A stretch of DNA of 64,000 nucleotides, from assembly GCA_016932385.1 (NCBI GenBank), contig JAFGCY010000098.1, forward strand, positions 25,668 to 89,667. The letters run 5' to 3'. Of the stretch, positions 52,101-61,323 are shown piece by piece. The notes below the pieces were generated by a model that was given only the letters and a program-made list of their open reading frames with translations, did no database searches and was not told the DNA's origin. How positions within the stretch are numbered: position 1 is the stretch's first letter; each line of letters starts with the position of its first letter. The stretch comes from a bacterium (GTDB lineage Bacteria > 4484-113 > JAFGCY01). A program made the translations under genes and the position numbers.

Positions 52101-53111
52101 AACGAGAACGTCTATGTGAATGACTGGAGCACGCCCGAGCAGATCGTCGACGACGCCGGGTATTACGTGGAGACCGAGCCGAACGGCGCGGACAACGGGT
52201 TCGAGACCTTCGTTTACGATCCGCATGTGGCGCACCTGTACCATCTGCTGGGCCAGTGGTCGTCAGGCGGATCGAAAGCAAAAAGCACCTCGGCGCTGAC
52301 CTGGAGCACGCCGGAGTTGATCGAAGGCAACCAGAACATGGGGGCCAACATGTCGCTGGCGGTGATCGGCGGCTATCCCGCCCTCGCCGGCTACCAGAAC
52401 GAGGCACCCGACAGCACGGTCACCAAGGACCTACTGTATTTCTACAGCGAGGACGATGGCACGGGCGGGCTGGACTGGCACCTGACGACGATCGACGCGA
52501 ACGACACGGCCGGGCTGTACATCAACCTGATCCAGGGCGTGTCAGCGCCGCAGGTGGCCTACATCGCCAAGACCGCGGAGGATCACTATCAACTGCGCTT
52601 CGCCAGCGGGGCCGATGCCGCGGGCAGCAGCTGGAACACGCCGGTGACCGTCTTCGACGACCAGGGGATCTACGGCATCGATTTCCCGCCGGCGCTGTGC
52701 CTGGTGGACGGGCACCCCCTGTTGATTTGGGGCGATAACTTCGGCATGCTGGAATTGTCGTTGGCGGATGACGCGGCCGGCACCAGCTGGTCCCCCGCGG
52801 CCGCTCTGACGATCGGCGGTTACCGCCCGACGCTGGTGGCGATGACCGATACACAGCTCGCGCTGATTTACCTGAGTTTAGATCGTACTAAGCTGGAGAT
52901 GCTGCCCGGCTCCTATGATCCGTCGCTCGACAGCCTCGAATTCTCTGACGCAATCACGGTGTACGAGTTTGGCGCCGCCGAGAACGCCGAGTACCTGAAC
53001 TACGACGTGTGTTATACAGCCGGCGAGGCTTTCCCGTCGATCGCGCTGGTCGATTCGAGCACGGATCCCGACTCGATGCATTATGTAACGTTCGAACCGC
53101 AACCGGAGTAG
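49191..53111 (+). CDS. Giant lipoprotein: cohesin-like, dockerin-like, PKD-like domains, C-terminal 7-bladed propeller
   Basis: 1306 residues with signal peptide and lipobox (ILSSC, Cys 23). The cohesin-like domain (about 48-165, LYCTLSFDPERYTPVA) and dockerin-like pair (about 196-250, GDYNEDGLVGVSDLTPLG and DGNDDGAITVADITTIG) match the paralogues at 344 and 4402. A beta domain and three to four diverged PKD-like domains follow (DVDSDGRVDLVNVDRNG, EGAPPLEVEFDADW, APLTTHLVVDYGDF). The C-terminal 380 residues hold seven diverged propeller blades (SDGKPVVTYSR, IGGYPALAGYQ, VDGHPLLIWGD and others). Only one propeller is present, unlike the other two. No clear ribosome site. Confidence 0.83.
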   Translation: MEPKVVRVGWFCIAFLCVILSSCAGSSPVVTPADNTTPVLTDSLDGFSLTVDPASLLEGTRAAAFTLAVESQPDQTVVRINAAQARSLKALYCTLSFDPERYTPVAAAPVFDPERQLYLDVTPERGVLEYGQVLRDALAQPGFSGDGALAAITFAHAGQPPVVERSVCAPPVKPAARAELMLEAMDTLVWPYANPGDYNEDGLVGVSDLTPLGVHFNKTSASADWNAARVADGNDDGAITVADITTIGQNFNAFVEGYNVYMSPDLPGASTGPFSADDLLGSVTRENAVSNDGEPLWFMFPFLDVIENDYLWVVPYHGDEVGIASNWTNGPLDTVAQLALAEPALEGRGARVDPYLSYADESLTFTLTDGSAGDVSASDDTRWLVWPEEAGAFTPGTGELVFDPSFSGTLYVSASYQGGSCFPFALAVLHSPNQKLTSFFRNAYEPHARITASPPCGRAWLTTLISARSSIDYNYNIQQCLWKHNGRTTIQQGPWESFTGHKWDFSIDLPEGMHKFELEVIDGTGMTDEASVIVPVTPHNWANDVIAQASPTEGWAPLTVRFHPIWSNMTIDDVASIDVDVDSDGRVDLVNVDRNGFEYTYLKEGIYRAWFIYKMELGKTYRYGLIITVFPNSSEPDRPWIDVLYTPHFGYAPLVVDVEIRWWDPIPAQAELKHHANELDKPASSIDWNPGSTSPTHATLTFTAPGEYNHTFWVVGSSGSAAYHGITVRVWEVAQTDPPPTCTLEGSPSEGAPPLEVEFDADWIPGGSTDVVWAGVTGLADNGLFCPTDKIDHLTQNQHYTYKRTYPQTGTYVEKLYVIDSNFRVAEDWVEIVVAGEYNNKPWINVTCTPDRGLAPLTTHLVVDYGDFDGDPVTLSEKKPTGWEEVPGAAPYDLTFPLYDPGLYEFTFRVNDNRGGSAEATAVVLVGERRNVTVVEIDTYEVDVEKTSDGKPVVTYSRWTGEKTVTNNTFNENVYVNDWSTPEQIVDDAGYYVETEPNGADNGFETFVYDPHVAHLYHLLGQWSSGGSKAKSTSALTWSTPELIEGNQNMGANMSLAVIGGYPALAGYQNEAPDSTVTKDLLYFYSEDDGTGGLDWHLTTIDANDTAGLYINLIQGVSAPQVAYIAKTAEDHYQLRFASGADAAGSSWNTPVTVFDDQGIYGIDFPPALCLVDGHPLLIWGDNFGMLELSLADDAAGTSWSPAAALTIGGYRPTLVAMTDTQLALIYLSLDRTKLEMLPGSYDPSLDSLEFSDAITVYEFGAAENAEYLNYDVCYTAGEAFPSIALVDSSTDPDSMHYVTFEPQPE

Positions 53112-53130
53112 CAAGATAAGAGATCTTAGA

Positions 53131-53193
53131 TCACGTGGGGCAGCCGGCCCGGCTTGTATGTTAGTAACAAACCGGGCCGCCTGCGCCACGTGA
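53131..53193. repeat. 27-bp inverted repeat with 9-nt loop
   Basis: Arms 53131-53157 and 53167-53193 match at 24 of 27 positions and both ends read TCACGTGG/CCACGTGA-like. It lies 20 nt after the giant lipoprotein stop. No T-tract follows. It may be a terminator, a folded RNA end or a miniature mobile element. Confidence 0.65.
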
Positions 53194-53274
53194 TAGCTAT
53201 TCACGATATAAGTTGTGCCGGGACCACTGGGTCAGCTATACGCTGGCGGACTCCGGACTTCGGACTTGCCCCCC

Positions 53275-53294
53275 CCACGGGAGCTTGCTCTACT
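53275..53294. repeat. CACGGGRGCTTGC repeat, copy 2
   Basis: CCACGGGAGCTTGCTCTACT, second copy of the element at 46691. Confidence 0.6.
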
Positions 53295-53299
53295 GGACT

Positions 53300-53333
53300 A
53301 GTAGCACAATCCCGCCATGGCGGGATTGTGCGC
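53300..53333. repeat. AGTAGCACAAYCCCGCC palindrome, copy 2
   Basis: Stem CAATCCCGCC/GGCGGGATTG. Compared with the copy at 46556, one base pair is changed on both arms (C-G to T-A), which preserves the hairpin. Confidence 0.7.
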
Positions 53334-53346
53334 CTGAAATAAACAA

Positions 53347-53366
53347 GCACGGGGGCTTGCTCTACT
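53347..53366. repeat. CACGGGRGCTTGC repeat, copy 3
   Basis: GCACGGGGGCTTGCTCTACT, third copy, in the same orientation as copies 1 and 2. Confidence 0.6.
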
Positions 53367-53369
53367 GCA

Positions 53370-53394
53370 TAAGCTTACGCTTATCACTTACGCT
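53370..53394. repeat. TAAGCYTACGCTTRYCACTTA repeat, copy 2
   Basis: Matches 49098-49122; it directly follows copy 3 of the CACGGG repeat. Confidence 0.5.
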
Positions 53395-53410
53395 CGTTGG
53401 ACACCGGTAG

Positions 53411-53428
53411 GCCGGACTCCAGTCCGGC
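53411..53428. repeat. GCCGGACTYCAGTCCGGC palindrome, copy 1
   Basis: Near-perfect palindrome preceded by GGTAG. An inverted copy is at 61205-61222, also flanked by GGTAG on its own strand. Confidence 0.7.
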
Positions 53429-53456
53429 GGCACGTAGCGGGGATTGAACGCAATGC

Positions 53457-53480
53457 CAACGGGCTGAAGCCCGTTGCTAC
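53457..53480. repeat. CAACGGGCTGAAGCCCGTTG palindrome, copy 1
   Basis: 24-bp element (palindrome plus CTAC). It is identical over all 24 bases, in inverted orientation, to 61153-61176, nearly 8 kb away. Confidence 0.8.
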
Positions 53481-53600
53481 ATGCTCATCACAAAGGAGAC
53501 ACTCACGCTCTCCCCACTTTGCCCTTTGGCCTATTGCCTTTGGCCTGGTTTTCCCCCCTTTCCCCGTTCCCCTTTAACCATTAACCTTGTTTCCAAGGCT

Positions 53601-53629
53601 AATCCGGCGCCGGAGTCAGCGCCGCTACG
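53601..53629. repeat. AATCCGGCG...GCCGCTACG repeat, copy 2
   Basis: 29 bp, same ends as 49059-49087, with a changed but still pairing stem. Confidence 0.6.
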
Positions 53630-53687
53630 GCTGGCCACTGATCACTGACCACTGACTCCCACTTATCCCCAATCCATCCACACTAAA

Positions 53688-53696
53688 TGCTATAAT
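53688..53696 (+). promoter_or_regulatory. Extended -10 promoter for ddl-ftsQ
   Basis: TGCTATAAT, an extended -10 without an evident -35, about 29 nt before the ddl start. The same nine bases occur before ftsZ. Confidence 0.6.
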
Positions 53697-53724
53697 AAAC
53701 CCGCGCGATGCGCAGAGGGTTGAG

Positions 53725-54819
53725 TTGTCACTTCAGGAGCTACGAACGCGGCTAAGGGGCCGCCGTGATGAGTTGCGCCACATGCGCGCGGCCGTGCTTG
53801 CCGGCGGGTCCAGTGCCGAACGCGAGGTGTCCCTGGTCAGCGGACGCGCCGTCGCGCAAGCGCTGATCGACGCCGGCTACACCATCGAGCTGCTCGGTGT
53901 CGGCCCAGACGACATCTCCTTTACGCGCGAACTGATCGCCCCGATCCTGGCCTCGCTGTCCGGCGGCGACCCGGCCGACGCAAGCCTGCCGGCGCTGGCC
54001 GCGCAGTCGGGCATCGTCCAGTACCTGCGCGGCGTGCGGGTGGTCGTGACCACGATGCACGGCACGCGTGGCGAGGACGGCGTCTGGCAGGGCGTGCTGG
54101 AACTGCTCGGCCTGCCCTATGTCTCGGCCGGGGTCAAGGGCAGCGCGCTGGCGATGGACAAGCTGATCTCCAAGCGGCTGTTCAGCCAACTCGGCATTCC
54201 CACGCCGCGCTACTGGGTGGCGGAAGCGGGCCTGGCCTGCCGCGTTGAAATCCCCGCGGAGATCACGCGGCTGGTGGCAAAGCCGATCGCCGAGGGCTCG
54301 AGCGTCGGCATCGCGATGGTCGACAACGACTCGACGGGCTGGGCGCGCGTGGCGGAACTCGTCTCCGAGTACGGCCGGATGCTGATCGAGGAGCGCATCG
54401 ACGGGCGCGAGCTGACCGCCGGCGTGATCGGCCACGGCGATGATCCCGTGGCCCTGCCGCTGGTCGAGATCCGGCCCAAGACGCGCGATTTCTACGACTA
54501 CACATCGAAATACACCAAGGGCGAGACGGATTACATCGTGCCGGCGCCGCTAGACGCGGCGGCGGCCGAGGCGGTCCAGCGGCACGCGCTGACGATCTTC
54601 CGCGAGTTCGAGCTTATGCCCTATGCGCGGATCGACTGCCTGCTGGACGCGGACAACGTGCCGTGGTTTCTCGAGGCGAATACGCTGCCCGGCTTCACGC
54701 CGCTGTCGCTGTTGCCGCAGGCGGCCCGGGCCGCGGGCGTGGACTTCACGGAGCTGTTGGAGCTGCTGCTGTTGTTGGCGGTGGAGCGCTGGGAAGCATC
54801 CCGCGGAGGTGCGCGATGA
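53725..54819 (+). CDS. ddl: D-alanine--D-alanine ligase
   Basis: 364 residues from TTG 53725, supported by AGAGGG 5 nt upstream. The family usually begins at the MRAAVLAGGSSAEREVSLVS segment, so ATG 53782 is the alternative (345 residues). ATP-grasp features are intact: MHGTRGEDGVWQGVLELLG, GSALAMDK, KPIAEGSSVGIAMV, ELTAGVIG, FLEANTLPGFTPLSL. It makes the D-Ala-D-Ala dipeptide for peptidoglycan. It overlaps ftsQ by 4 nt (ATGA), the first step of a cell-wall and division operon. Confidence 0.93.
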   Translation: MSLQELRTRLRGRRDELRHMRAAVLAGGSSAEREVSLVSGRAVAQALIDAGYTIELLGVGPDDISFTRELIAPILASLSGGDPADASLPALAAQSGIVQYLRGVRVVVTTMHGTRGEDGVWQGVLELLGLPYVSAGVKGSALAMDKLISKRLFSQLGIPTPRYWVAEAGLACRVEIPAEITRLVAKPIAEGSSVGIAMVDNDSTGWARVAELVSEYGRMLIEERIDGRELTAGVIGHGDDPVALPLVEIRPKTRDFYDYTSKYTKGETDYIVPAPLDAAAAEAVQRHALTIFREFELMPYARIDCLLDADNVPWFLEANTLPGFTPLSLLPQAARAAGVDFTELLELLLLLAVERWEASRGGAR

Positions 54820-55625
54820 GACGCGGACGGTTCGGCAGGGTCACGGTCAAGCCGGCGGTGAACATCCCGCGGCCGCGCCCGTACCGGCGGCCGCCTTACC
54901 TGGCGCTGCTGCTGGCGGCCACCGCGATCGCCGTGGGCGGCTGCCTGGTCTGGGGCGGTTACGCCCTGGCGGCGCGGGTTACGCCCGAGCGCGTCGTGGT
55001 GCGCGGGTGCTGGATGACGGACACGCTGGCAGTGCTCGACGCGATCGGTTTCAACGGGCTGCAGGACGTCGGCGAGTTGCGCCGCGGCGTGGCCGCGCTG
55101 GACTTCTCCGAGCAGCGCTGGCTGCGCGGCATCAAGATCTCCCAGGACGACATCAATACGACGGTGCTGACGGTGGATGAGCGCTGCCCGTTGTTGTTCG
55201 TGCAGGCGCCGGACCGCAACTACTGGCTCTGCGACGACAGGGCGCTGGTTGTATTCAGCGAACGCCTGGACGTAGGCGAGCAGTTCGACAAGGTCCAGGC
55301 GCTGCCGGTGGTCAAGCCGCGCGCCGCCGACCTGCGCCAGGTCCAGCTGGCGGCGGATACGCTGCTGGCGACGGCGGCGGGCTGCCGCGAGGTGCTGCCG
55401 GGCCAGGTCGGGCACATCATCCTGCTGCCGGACGGGCAGCTCGAGCTGGTGCTCAAGACGGGCTTCCGCATCCAGCTGGGCGAGCCGGTGGAGCTCGAGG
55501 TCAAGCTCGGGGCGCTGCCGACGGCGCTGCGGATCTGCCAGGAGGACAATCCGGACCTCGATTGCCTGGATGCGAGAAATCCGCAAAAGTTTTACGAAAG
55601 TGCGAAGGAACCGATTAATTATTAG
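54816..55625 (+). CDS. ftsQ: Cell division protein FtsQ/DivIB
   Basis: 269 residues from ATG 54816, with GGAGG 6 nt upstream and a 4-nt overlap with ddl. A short basic cytoplasmic tail (RPRPYRRPPY) precedes one membrane helix (about 27-50). A POTRA-like domain follows (PERVVVRGCWMTDTLAVLDA). The beta domain (TVDERCPLLFVQ, NYWLCDDRALVV) carries the usual FtsQ pattern around the substitute-residue position. It bridges early and late division proteins. Sequence similarity in this family is low, so synteny with ddl and ftsA supports the call. Confidence 0.85.
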   Translation: MRRGRFGRVTVKPAVNIPRPRPYRRPPYLALLLAATAIAVGGCLVWGGYALAARVTPERVVVRGCWMTDTLAVLDAIGFNGLQDVGELRRGVAALDFSEQRWLRGIKISQDDINTTVLTVDERCPLLFVQAPDRNYWLCDDRALVVFSERLDVGEQFDKVQALPVVKPRAADLRQVQLAADTLLATAAGCREVLPGQVGHIILLPDGQLELVLKTGFRIQLGEPVELEVKLGALPTALRICQEDNPDLDCLDARNPQKFYESAKEPINY

Positions 55626-55667
55626 CGCCGGTGGCGCTGCGCTCGGCCGCATTCGGCCGGGCTGGGT

Positions 55668-55673
55668 TATAGT
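55668..55673 (+). promoter_or_regulatory. -10 box for ftsA
   Basis: TATAGT ends 7 nt before ATG 55681, suggesting a separate leaderless ftsA transcript in addition to read-through from ddl-ftsQ. Confidence 0.4.
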
Positions 55674-55680
55674 GTGAGAG

Positions 55681-56928
55681 ATGGCCAATAGCAGGATCAT
55701 TCTGGGAATCGACATCGGTTCCACCAAGATCGCCACGGTGGTGGGCGAAACGCACACCACGCGCGGGCTGGTGCTGCGCGGCTTGCGCGTGGTGCCTACC
55801 GAGGCGATCACGCGGGGGACGGTGCGCGACCTCAACCAGGCCGCCAAGGACATCGACGACTGCTATTCGGGCGTGATGTACAGCTCGGGCCTGGCGACCG
55901 ATCAGGTCTACGTCGGGATCACCGGCCGCGACCTGGCCAGCATCAACCGTTCCGCCGCCGTCGAGATCACGCACCCCGAGGGCGAGGTCGAGGCCGAGGA
56001 CGTCGACCTGGTCATCTCGCACTCGCTGCCCCAGCAGCTGCCGGCCGGCCAGCAGATCGTCCATTCGATGGTCCGCGAGTTCACCCTGGACGGCATCCGC
56101 ACCAACCGCTCGCCCGTCGGCATGATCGGCCAGCGGCTGGGCGTCGAAACCCACGTCGTGATCGGCTCGACCAGCCAGATCGCCAATCTCGAGCGTGCCC
56201 TGTCGCGCGTCGACCTGGCGGTCCGCAGCTACGTCTTCAACCTGATCAGCGCGGGTGAGGCGGTGCTGAGCGCCGAGGACCGCAACGCGGGCTGCGTGCT
56301 GATCGACTTCGGCGGCGGCACAACCAACGTCGGCGTATTCCACGGCGGGACGCTCTGCTTTTCGCGCTGCATCCCCCTCGGCGGCCAGAATTTCGATATC
56401 GACCTCAAGCAGGGCCTGGGCGTCTCCTTCGAGGAGGCCCAGCGCCTGAAGAAAAGTTACGGCAAAGCCTGGATCGATCCCGACAACGAGGAGCTCGAGG
56501 ACTTCATCGACATCAAGTTCTACGGGCGTCGCGAGTACGACAAGATCAAGCGCCGGCGGATCTTCGAGATCATGCAGCCGCGCACCGAGGAGATTCTCGA
56601 GCACATCATCGACGCGCTCAACGACAGCGGCGAACTGGCGCGGATCGCCGGCGGCGTGATCATCGTCGGCGGGTCCAGCCAGATGCGCCAGCTGCGGCGC
56701 TACCTGCAGAAGTACCTGCAGCGGCCGGTCCGCGTGGGCCTGCCGACGGGCATCGGACACCTGCTGGACGAATACCGCACGCCGGCCTTCGCGGCCACGC
56801 TGGGCCTGCTGCTTTACGGCGCCAAGCATGAGCAGACTATCCAGAACGGCGACAACTCGTTTGTCGGTGAAGTGATCACCGCCTTGCAGGAGATGTGGGG
56901 CAAATTGTTTCCCACGCGTGAAAAGTAA
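55681..56928 (+). CDS. ftsA: Cell division protein FtsA
   Basis: 415 residues, actin-fold ATPase. It shows IILGIDIGSTKIATVVGE (phosphate 1), GCVLIDFGGGTTNVGVF (phosphate 2), and the adenosine region GVIIVGGSSQMRQL. The C-terminus GEVITALQEMWGKLFPTREK ends in the amphipathic membrane-targeting helix typical of FtsA. It tethers FtsZ filaments to the membrane. SepF, an alternative tether, is also encoded in this cluster. Confidence 0.95.
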   Translation: MANSRIILGIDIGSTKIATVVGETHTTRGLVLRGLRVVPTEAITRGTVRDLNQAAKDIDDCYSGVMYSSGLATDQVYVGITGRDLASINRSAAVEITHPEGEVEAEDVDLVISHSLPQQLPAGQQIVHSMVREFTLDGIRTNRSPVGMIGQRLGVETHVVIGSTSQIANLERALSRVDLAVRSYVFNLISAGEAVLSAEDRNAGCVLIDFGGGTTNVGVFHGGTLCFSRCIPLGGQNFDIDLKQGLGVSFEEAQRLKKSYGKAWIDPDNEELEDFIDIKFYGRREYDKIKRRRIFEIMQPRTEEILEHIIDALNDSGELARIAGGVIIVGGSSQMRQLRRYLQKYLQRPVRVGLPTGIGHLLDEYRTPAFAATLGLLLYGAKHEQTIQNGDNSFVGEVITALQEMWGKLFPTREK

Positions 56929-56945
56929 TCAACATTATGCACATT

Positions 56946-56954
56946 TGCTATAAT
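56946..56954 (+). promoter_or_regulatory. Extended -10 promoter for ftsZ
   Basis: TGCTATAAT, identical to the ddl promoter core, about 69 nt upstream of ATG 57023. The remaining leader carries a standard GGAGGGT ribosome site at 57010. Confidence 0.6.
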
Positions 56955-57022
56955 AATGTGGATAACTGCCGCGGGGCAGCGCGATGGCGCGCACGGATTA
57001 TCTGTGCACGGAGGGTGGTTAA

Positions 57023-58186
57023 ATGAATATGTCAACGATTGAGTATGCGCCGCATGACTTGCAGGCCAAGATCAAAGTCGTGGGGATCGGCGGCGGCGGG
57101 TGCAACGCCCTGGACCGCATGATCGAGGCGGGTCTGGAGGGTGTGGACTTCATCGCGCTCAACACTGATTTCCAAGCGCTGAGCCGCTCGAAGGCCGCCC
57201 ATAAAATCCAGCTCGGCCAGAAGCTGACCAAGGGTCTGGGCGCGGGCTCGAATCCCGAGGTCGGCCGCCGCGCCGCCGAGGAAAGCCGCGCCGATATCCA
57301 GGAGCTGATCGCCGGTGCCGACATGGTCTTCGTCACCTGCGGCATGGGCGGCGGGACCGGTACCGGCGGTGCGCCGATCGTCGCCAACATCGCGCGTGAA
57401 ACGGGAGCGCTGACCGTGGGCATCGTGACGCGGCCGTTCAAGTTCGAGGGCCGCCGGCGGACCAAGGTCGCCACCGAGGGCATCACCGGCCTGCGCGACC
57501 AGGTCGACACCCTGATCGTGATCCCCAACGACCGGCTGCTGGACCTGGTGACGGAGAGCACCAGCCTCTACGAGAGCTTCCGTGTCGCCGACGAGGTGCT
57601 CAGGATGGCGGTGGCCGGCATCAGCGAGCTGATCCTCAAGCCGGGGCTGATCAACCTGGACTTCGCCGACGTGAAGATGATTATGGAGAACAGCGGCACG
57701 GCGATCATCGGCCTGGGCGAGGCCTCGGGTGAGCAGCGCGCGGTCAAGGCGGTGGAGGAGGCGATCCTCTCGCCGCTCCTGGAATCCAGCATCGACGGCG
57801 CGCGGGGCGTGCTGATCAACTTCATCGGCGGGCGCGACCTGAGCCTGCAGGAAGTGAACACGGCGGCGGAGATGGTCTCCAGCCGCGTCGACGACGAGGC
57901 CAACATCATCTTCGGCGCCAACGTGGACGAGGAGAAGCGCGACCGCGTGCGCGTGATGATCCTGGCGACGGGCTTCAGCGTGGAGCAGGTCCTGCAGACG
58001 CCGACGCAGATCCGGACCACGGAGAAGAAGCCGGAATCGATGCCGGTCAAGCTGATCTACGAGGACACCGGCCGGCAGAAGCCGTTGCCGACGATGCCTG
58101 AGCCGGTCACGCCGGCGGCTCCCGCGGCGGCTGAGAAGGAAGACGACCTGGATATTCCAGCCTTCTTGCGCCGGTTGAAGAAATAG
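57023..58186 (+). CDS. ftsZ: Cell division protein FtsZ
   Basis: 387 residues, tubulin homologue and GTPase of the division ring. The start ATG 57023 has GGAGGGT 6 nt upstream. Motifs: [20 protein letters not shown], the tubulin signature GGGTGTG (about 108-114), the T7 synergy loop [13 protein letters not shown] (Asp ligands), and the conserved C-terminal peptide [13 protein letters not shown] after a short linker. That peptide binds FtsA and SepF, both encoded here. It has its own promoter. Confidence 0.98.
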   Translation: MNMSTIEYAPHDLQAKIKVVGIGGGGCNALDRMIEAGLEGVDFIALNTDFQALSRSKAAHKIQLGQKLTKGLGAGSNPEVGRRAAEESRADIQELIAGADMVFVTCGMGGGTGTGGAPIVANIARETGALTVGIVTRPFKFEGRRRTKVATEGITGLRDQVDTLIVIPNDRLLDLVTESTSLYESFRVADEVLRMAVAGISELILKPGLINLDFADVKMIMENSGTAIIGLGEASGEQRAVKAVEEAILSPLLESSIDGARGVLINFIGGRDLSLQEVNTAAEMVSSRVDDEANIIFGANVDEEKRDRVRVMILATGFSVEQVLQTPTQIRTTEKKPESMPVKLIYEDTGRQKPLPTMPEPVTPAAPAAAEKEDDLDIPAFLRRLKK

Positions 58187-58194
58187 CGAGACGC

Positions 58195-58917
58195 ATGGAC
58201 ACGACAAGCTGGCAGGGGCAAATCAAGGCGAACCTGGACCGCGTGCGGGAGAACATTGCCGCGGCTGCCGCCGGGCGCGAGGTCGCCCTGATCTGCGTCA
58301 CCAAGTACGCCCAGGACGCCTGGGTCGAGGCGCTCCTGGACGCCGGCGCCGAGCAGCTGGCGGAGAACCTGCTGCCCCGCGGCGCCGAGCGTTTTGCGCG
58401 GCTGTTCGAGTCGGGTTACCGTTTCACCCGCCACCTGATCGGGGCGCAGCAGAGCAAGAAGCTCAAGCTGATCCCCGGGCAATTCGACCTGTTCCAGGCC
58501 GTCGACCGCGAGAAGGTCGCCACGCTGCTCAACGAGCACCTGCAGGCGGCCGGCGCGGAGTTGGATGTCCTGCTGGAGATCAACATCGCGGGCGAGGAGC
58601 AGAAGCACGGCTTTGGCGCGGACGGCGCGGTGGAGACGGCTGCGCGGCTGGCCGCGGAGTGCCCGGCGCTCAGCATCCGCGGGCTGATGGCCGTGCCGCC
58701 CTGGCCGGATGCCTATGCGGACGACGCGGAGTTCGAACGTGAGACGCGGACGTATTTTCGACAGATGCGAAGCCTTTTTGATAGAATGAGCGCTGACTGT
58801 CCGGCCCTGACGGGGTTGGACACGCTCTCGCTCGGCATGAGCCAGGACTATGTCTGGGCGGTCGAGGAGGGTGCCACCATGGTCAGAGTGGGTAGCGCCT
58901 TATTTGCGGGAATCTAG
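58195..58917 (+). CDS. yggS: PLP homeostasis protein (YggS/PROSC family)
   Basis: 240 residues, a single alanine-racemase-type barrel. The PLP lysine is in ALICVTKYAQDAWV; other landmarks are AGAEQLAENLLPRGAERFA, RFTRHLIGAQQSKKLK, IRGLMAVPPWP and LSLGMSQDYVWAVEEGATMV plus RVGSALFAG at the end. It buffers free pyridoxal phosphate. It starts 8 nt after ftsZ and precedes sepF, the conserved ftsZ-yggS-sepF order of Gram-positive-type and related bacteria. Confidence 0.94.
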   Translation: MDTTSWQGQIKANLDRVRENIAAAAAGREVALICVTKYAQDAWVEALLDAGAEQLAENLLPRGAERFARLFESGYRFTRHLIGAQQSKKLKLIPGQFDLFQAVDREKVATLLNEHLQAAGAELDVLLEINIAGEEQKHGFGADGAVETAARLAAECPALSIRGLMAVPPWPDAYADDAEFERETRTYFRQMRSLFDRMSADCPALTGLDTLSLGMSQDYVWAVEEGATMVRVGSALFAGI

Positions 58918-58948
58918 TTTCGGTGTTTAAGGCGATGGAGGGTTAGAG

Positions 58949-59386
58949 ATGAGTTTGTTGGACGGGGTTTGGCGCCTCATCGGCGCGCATGACGACGAGC
59001 TGGATGACAATAACGTGATGGAGTACCCGCAAAAGCCGCCGGCCGCGGAGGCTGGCGAGCATGAAAAGCAAGACATAATTTCGATGCCGATGCCGGAGAA
59101 ACAGGCGGTCTATGTAGTGAAGCCGATGCGCGACGCCCAGGGCAACGCGGAGTACAGCCTGTCCGCCTACGTCAATTTCTTAAAAAGCCACCAGACGCTC
59201 GTGTTGGACATTAACGAGCTGGTCAAGGTCGACCGCGACGAGGCGATGCGCATCGTCGATTACCTGGCGGGTGCCGTGCGGATGGCCGAGGGCGAGGCGT
59301 TCGAGATCTCCGAGCACATTTTCATCTTTACGCCGCATAACATCACCTTGGCGGGAGATCCGCTCCGACGAATCGAGGTGGTCTGA
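58949..59386 (+). CDS. sepF: Cell division protein SepF
   Basis: 145 residues with GGAGGG 6 nt upstream. An amphipathic N-terminal segment (LLDGVWRLIGAHDDE) is followed by a charged linker and the SepF core (VYVVKPMRDAQGNAEYSLSA, VLDINELVKVDRDEAMRIVD, FEISEHIFIFTPHNI). It polymerises into rings that bundle FtsZ and bind membranes. It precedes the RNase J gene by 1 nt. Confidence 0.93.
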   Translation: MSLLDGVWRLIGAHDDELDDNNVMEYPQKPPAAEAGEHEKQDIISMPMPEKQAVYVVKPMRDAQGNAEYSLSAYVNFLKSHQTLVLDINELVKVDRDEAMRIVDYLAGAVRMAEGEAFEISEHIFIFTPHNITLAGDPLRRIEVV

Positions 59387-59387
59387 G

Positions 59388-61064
<1,677 letters not shown>

Positions 61065-61083
61065 CGCAGACGTCCCGTCTGCG
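61065..61083. terminator. Hairpin directly after the RNase J stop
   Basis: CGCAGACG/CGTCTGCG with a 3-nt loop begins at the base after the stop codon. It is likely a transcript end structure for the division cluster, though no T-run follows. Confidence 0.45.
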
Positions 61084-61152
61084 TCCCATAGAGACGACGC
61101 CCCTGTCGCCGGATTGGATTCCGGATCGGGTGGCACGTCCGCCCACGAACAT

Positions 61153-61176
61153 GTAGCAACGGGCTTCAGCCCGTTG
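61153..61176. repeat. CAACGGGCTGAAGCCCGTTG palindrome, copy 2
   Basis: Exact 24-base inverted copy of 53457-53480. A partial third copy (CAGCCCGTTGATCG) follows at about 61187-61200. Confidence 0.8.
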
Positions 61177-61204
61177 ACAATGCATACAGCCCGTTGATCG
61201 CAAC

Positions 61205-61222
61205 GCCGGACTGAAGTCCGGC
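61205..61222. repeat. GCCGGACTYCAGTCCGGC palindrome, copy 2
   Basis: GCCGGACTGAAGTCCGGC followed by CTACC; inverted copy of 53411-53428. The rest of 61084-61302 contains no gene. Confidence 0.7.
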
Positions 61223-61302
61223 CTACCAGTGTGGAAGGGCTCCCCGAGCCCGGCTCAAAGCTGACACGTACCACGGGCGGCCCGTCTGCTGACCTTGAAT
61301 GT

Positions 61303-61323
61303 CGGTGGGTCGGGGACCCACCG
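61303..61323. repeat. CGGTGGGTC palindrome abutting a stop codon
   Basis: CGGTGGGTC/GACCCACCG with a GGG loop, followed by CTACG. The CTA of this end is the TAG stop of the minus-strand lipoprotein at 61324. Confidence 0.55.

Larger units (their letters stand above)
53112..53724. other. Repeat-rich intergenic spacer
   Basis: A 613-bp spacer without a credible gene. It holds the long inverted repeat at 53131, at least seven dispersed repeat copies described separately, a short tandem CACTGAYC run near 53636-53658 and, at its right end, the ddl promoter. It looks like an accumulation site for small palindromic elements. Confidence 0.7.

Noticed and set aside
53131..53193. Insertion sequence
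   Set aside because: No transposase gene or target-site duplication could be found between or near the arms.
53708..53755. Short ATG peptide frame overlapping the ddl leader
   Set aside because: No attenuator structure follows and only about 15 codons are present; the ribosome site fits TTG 53725 better.
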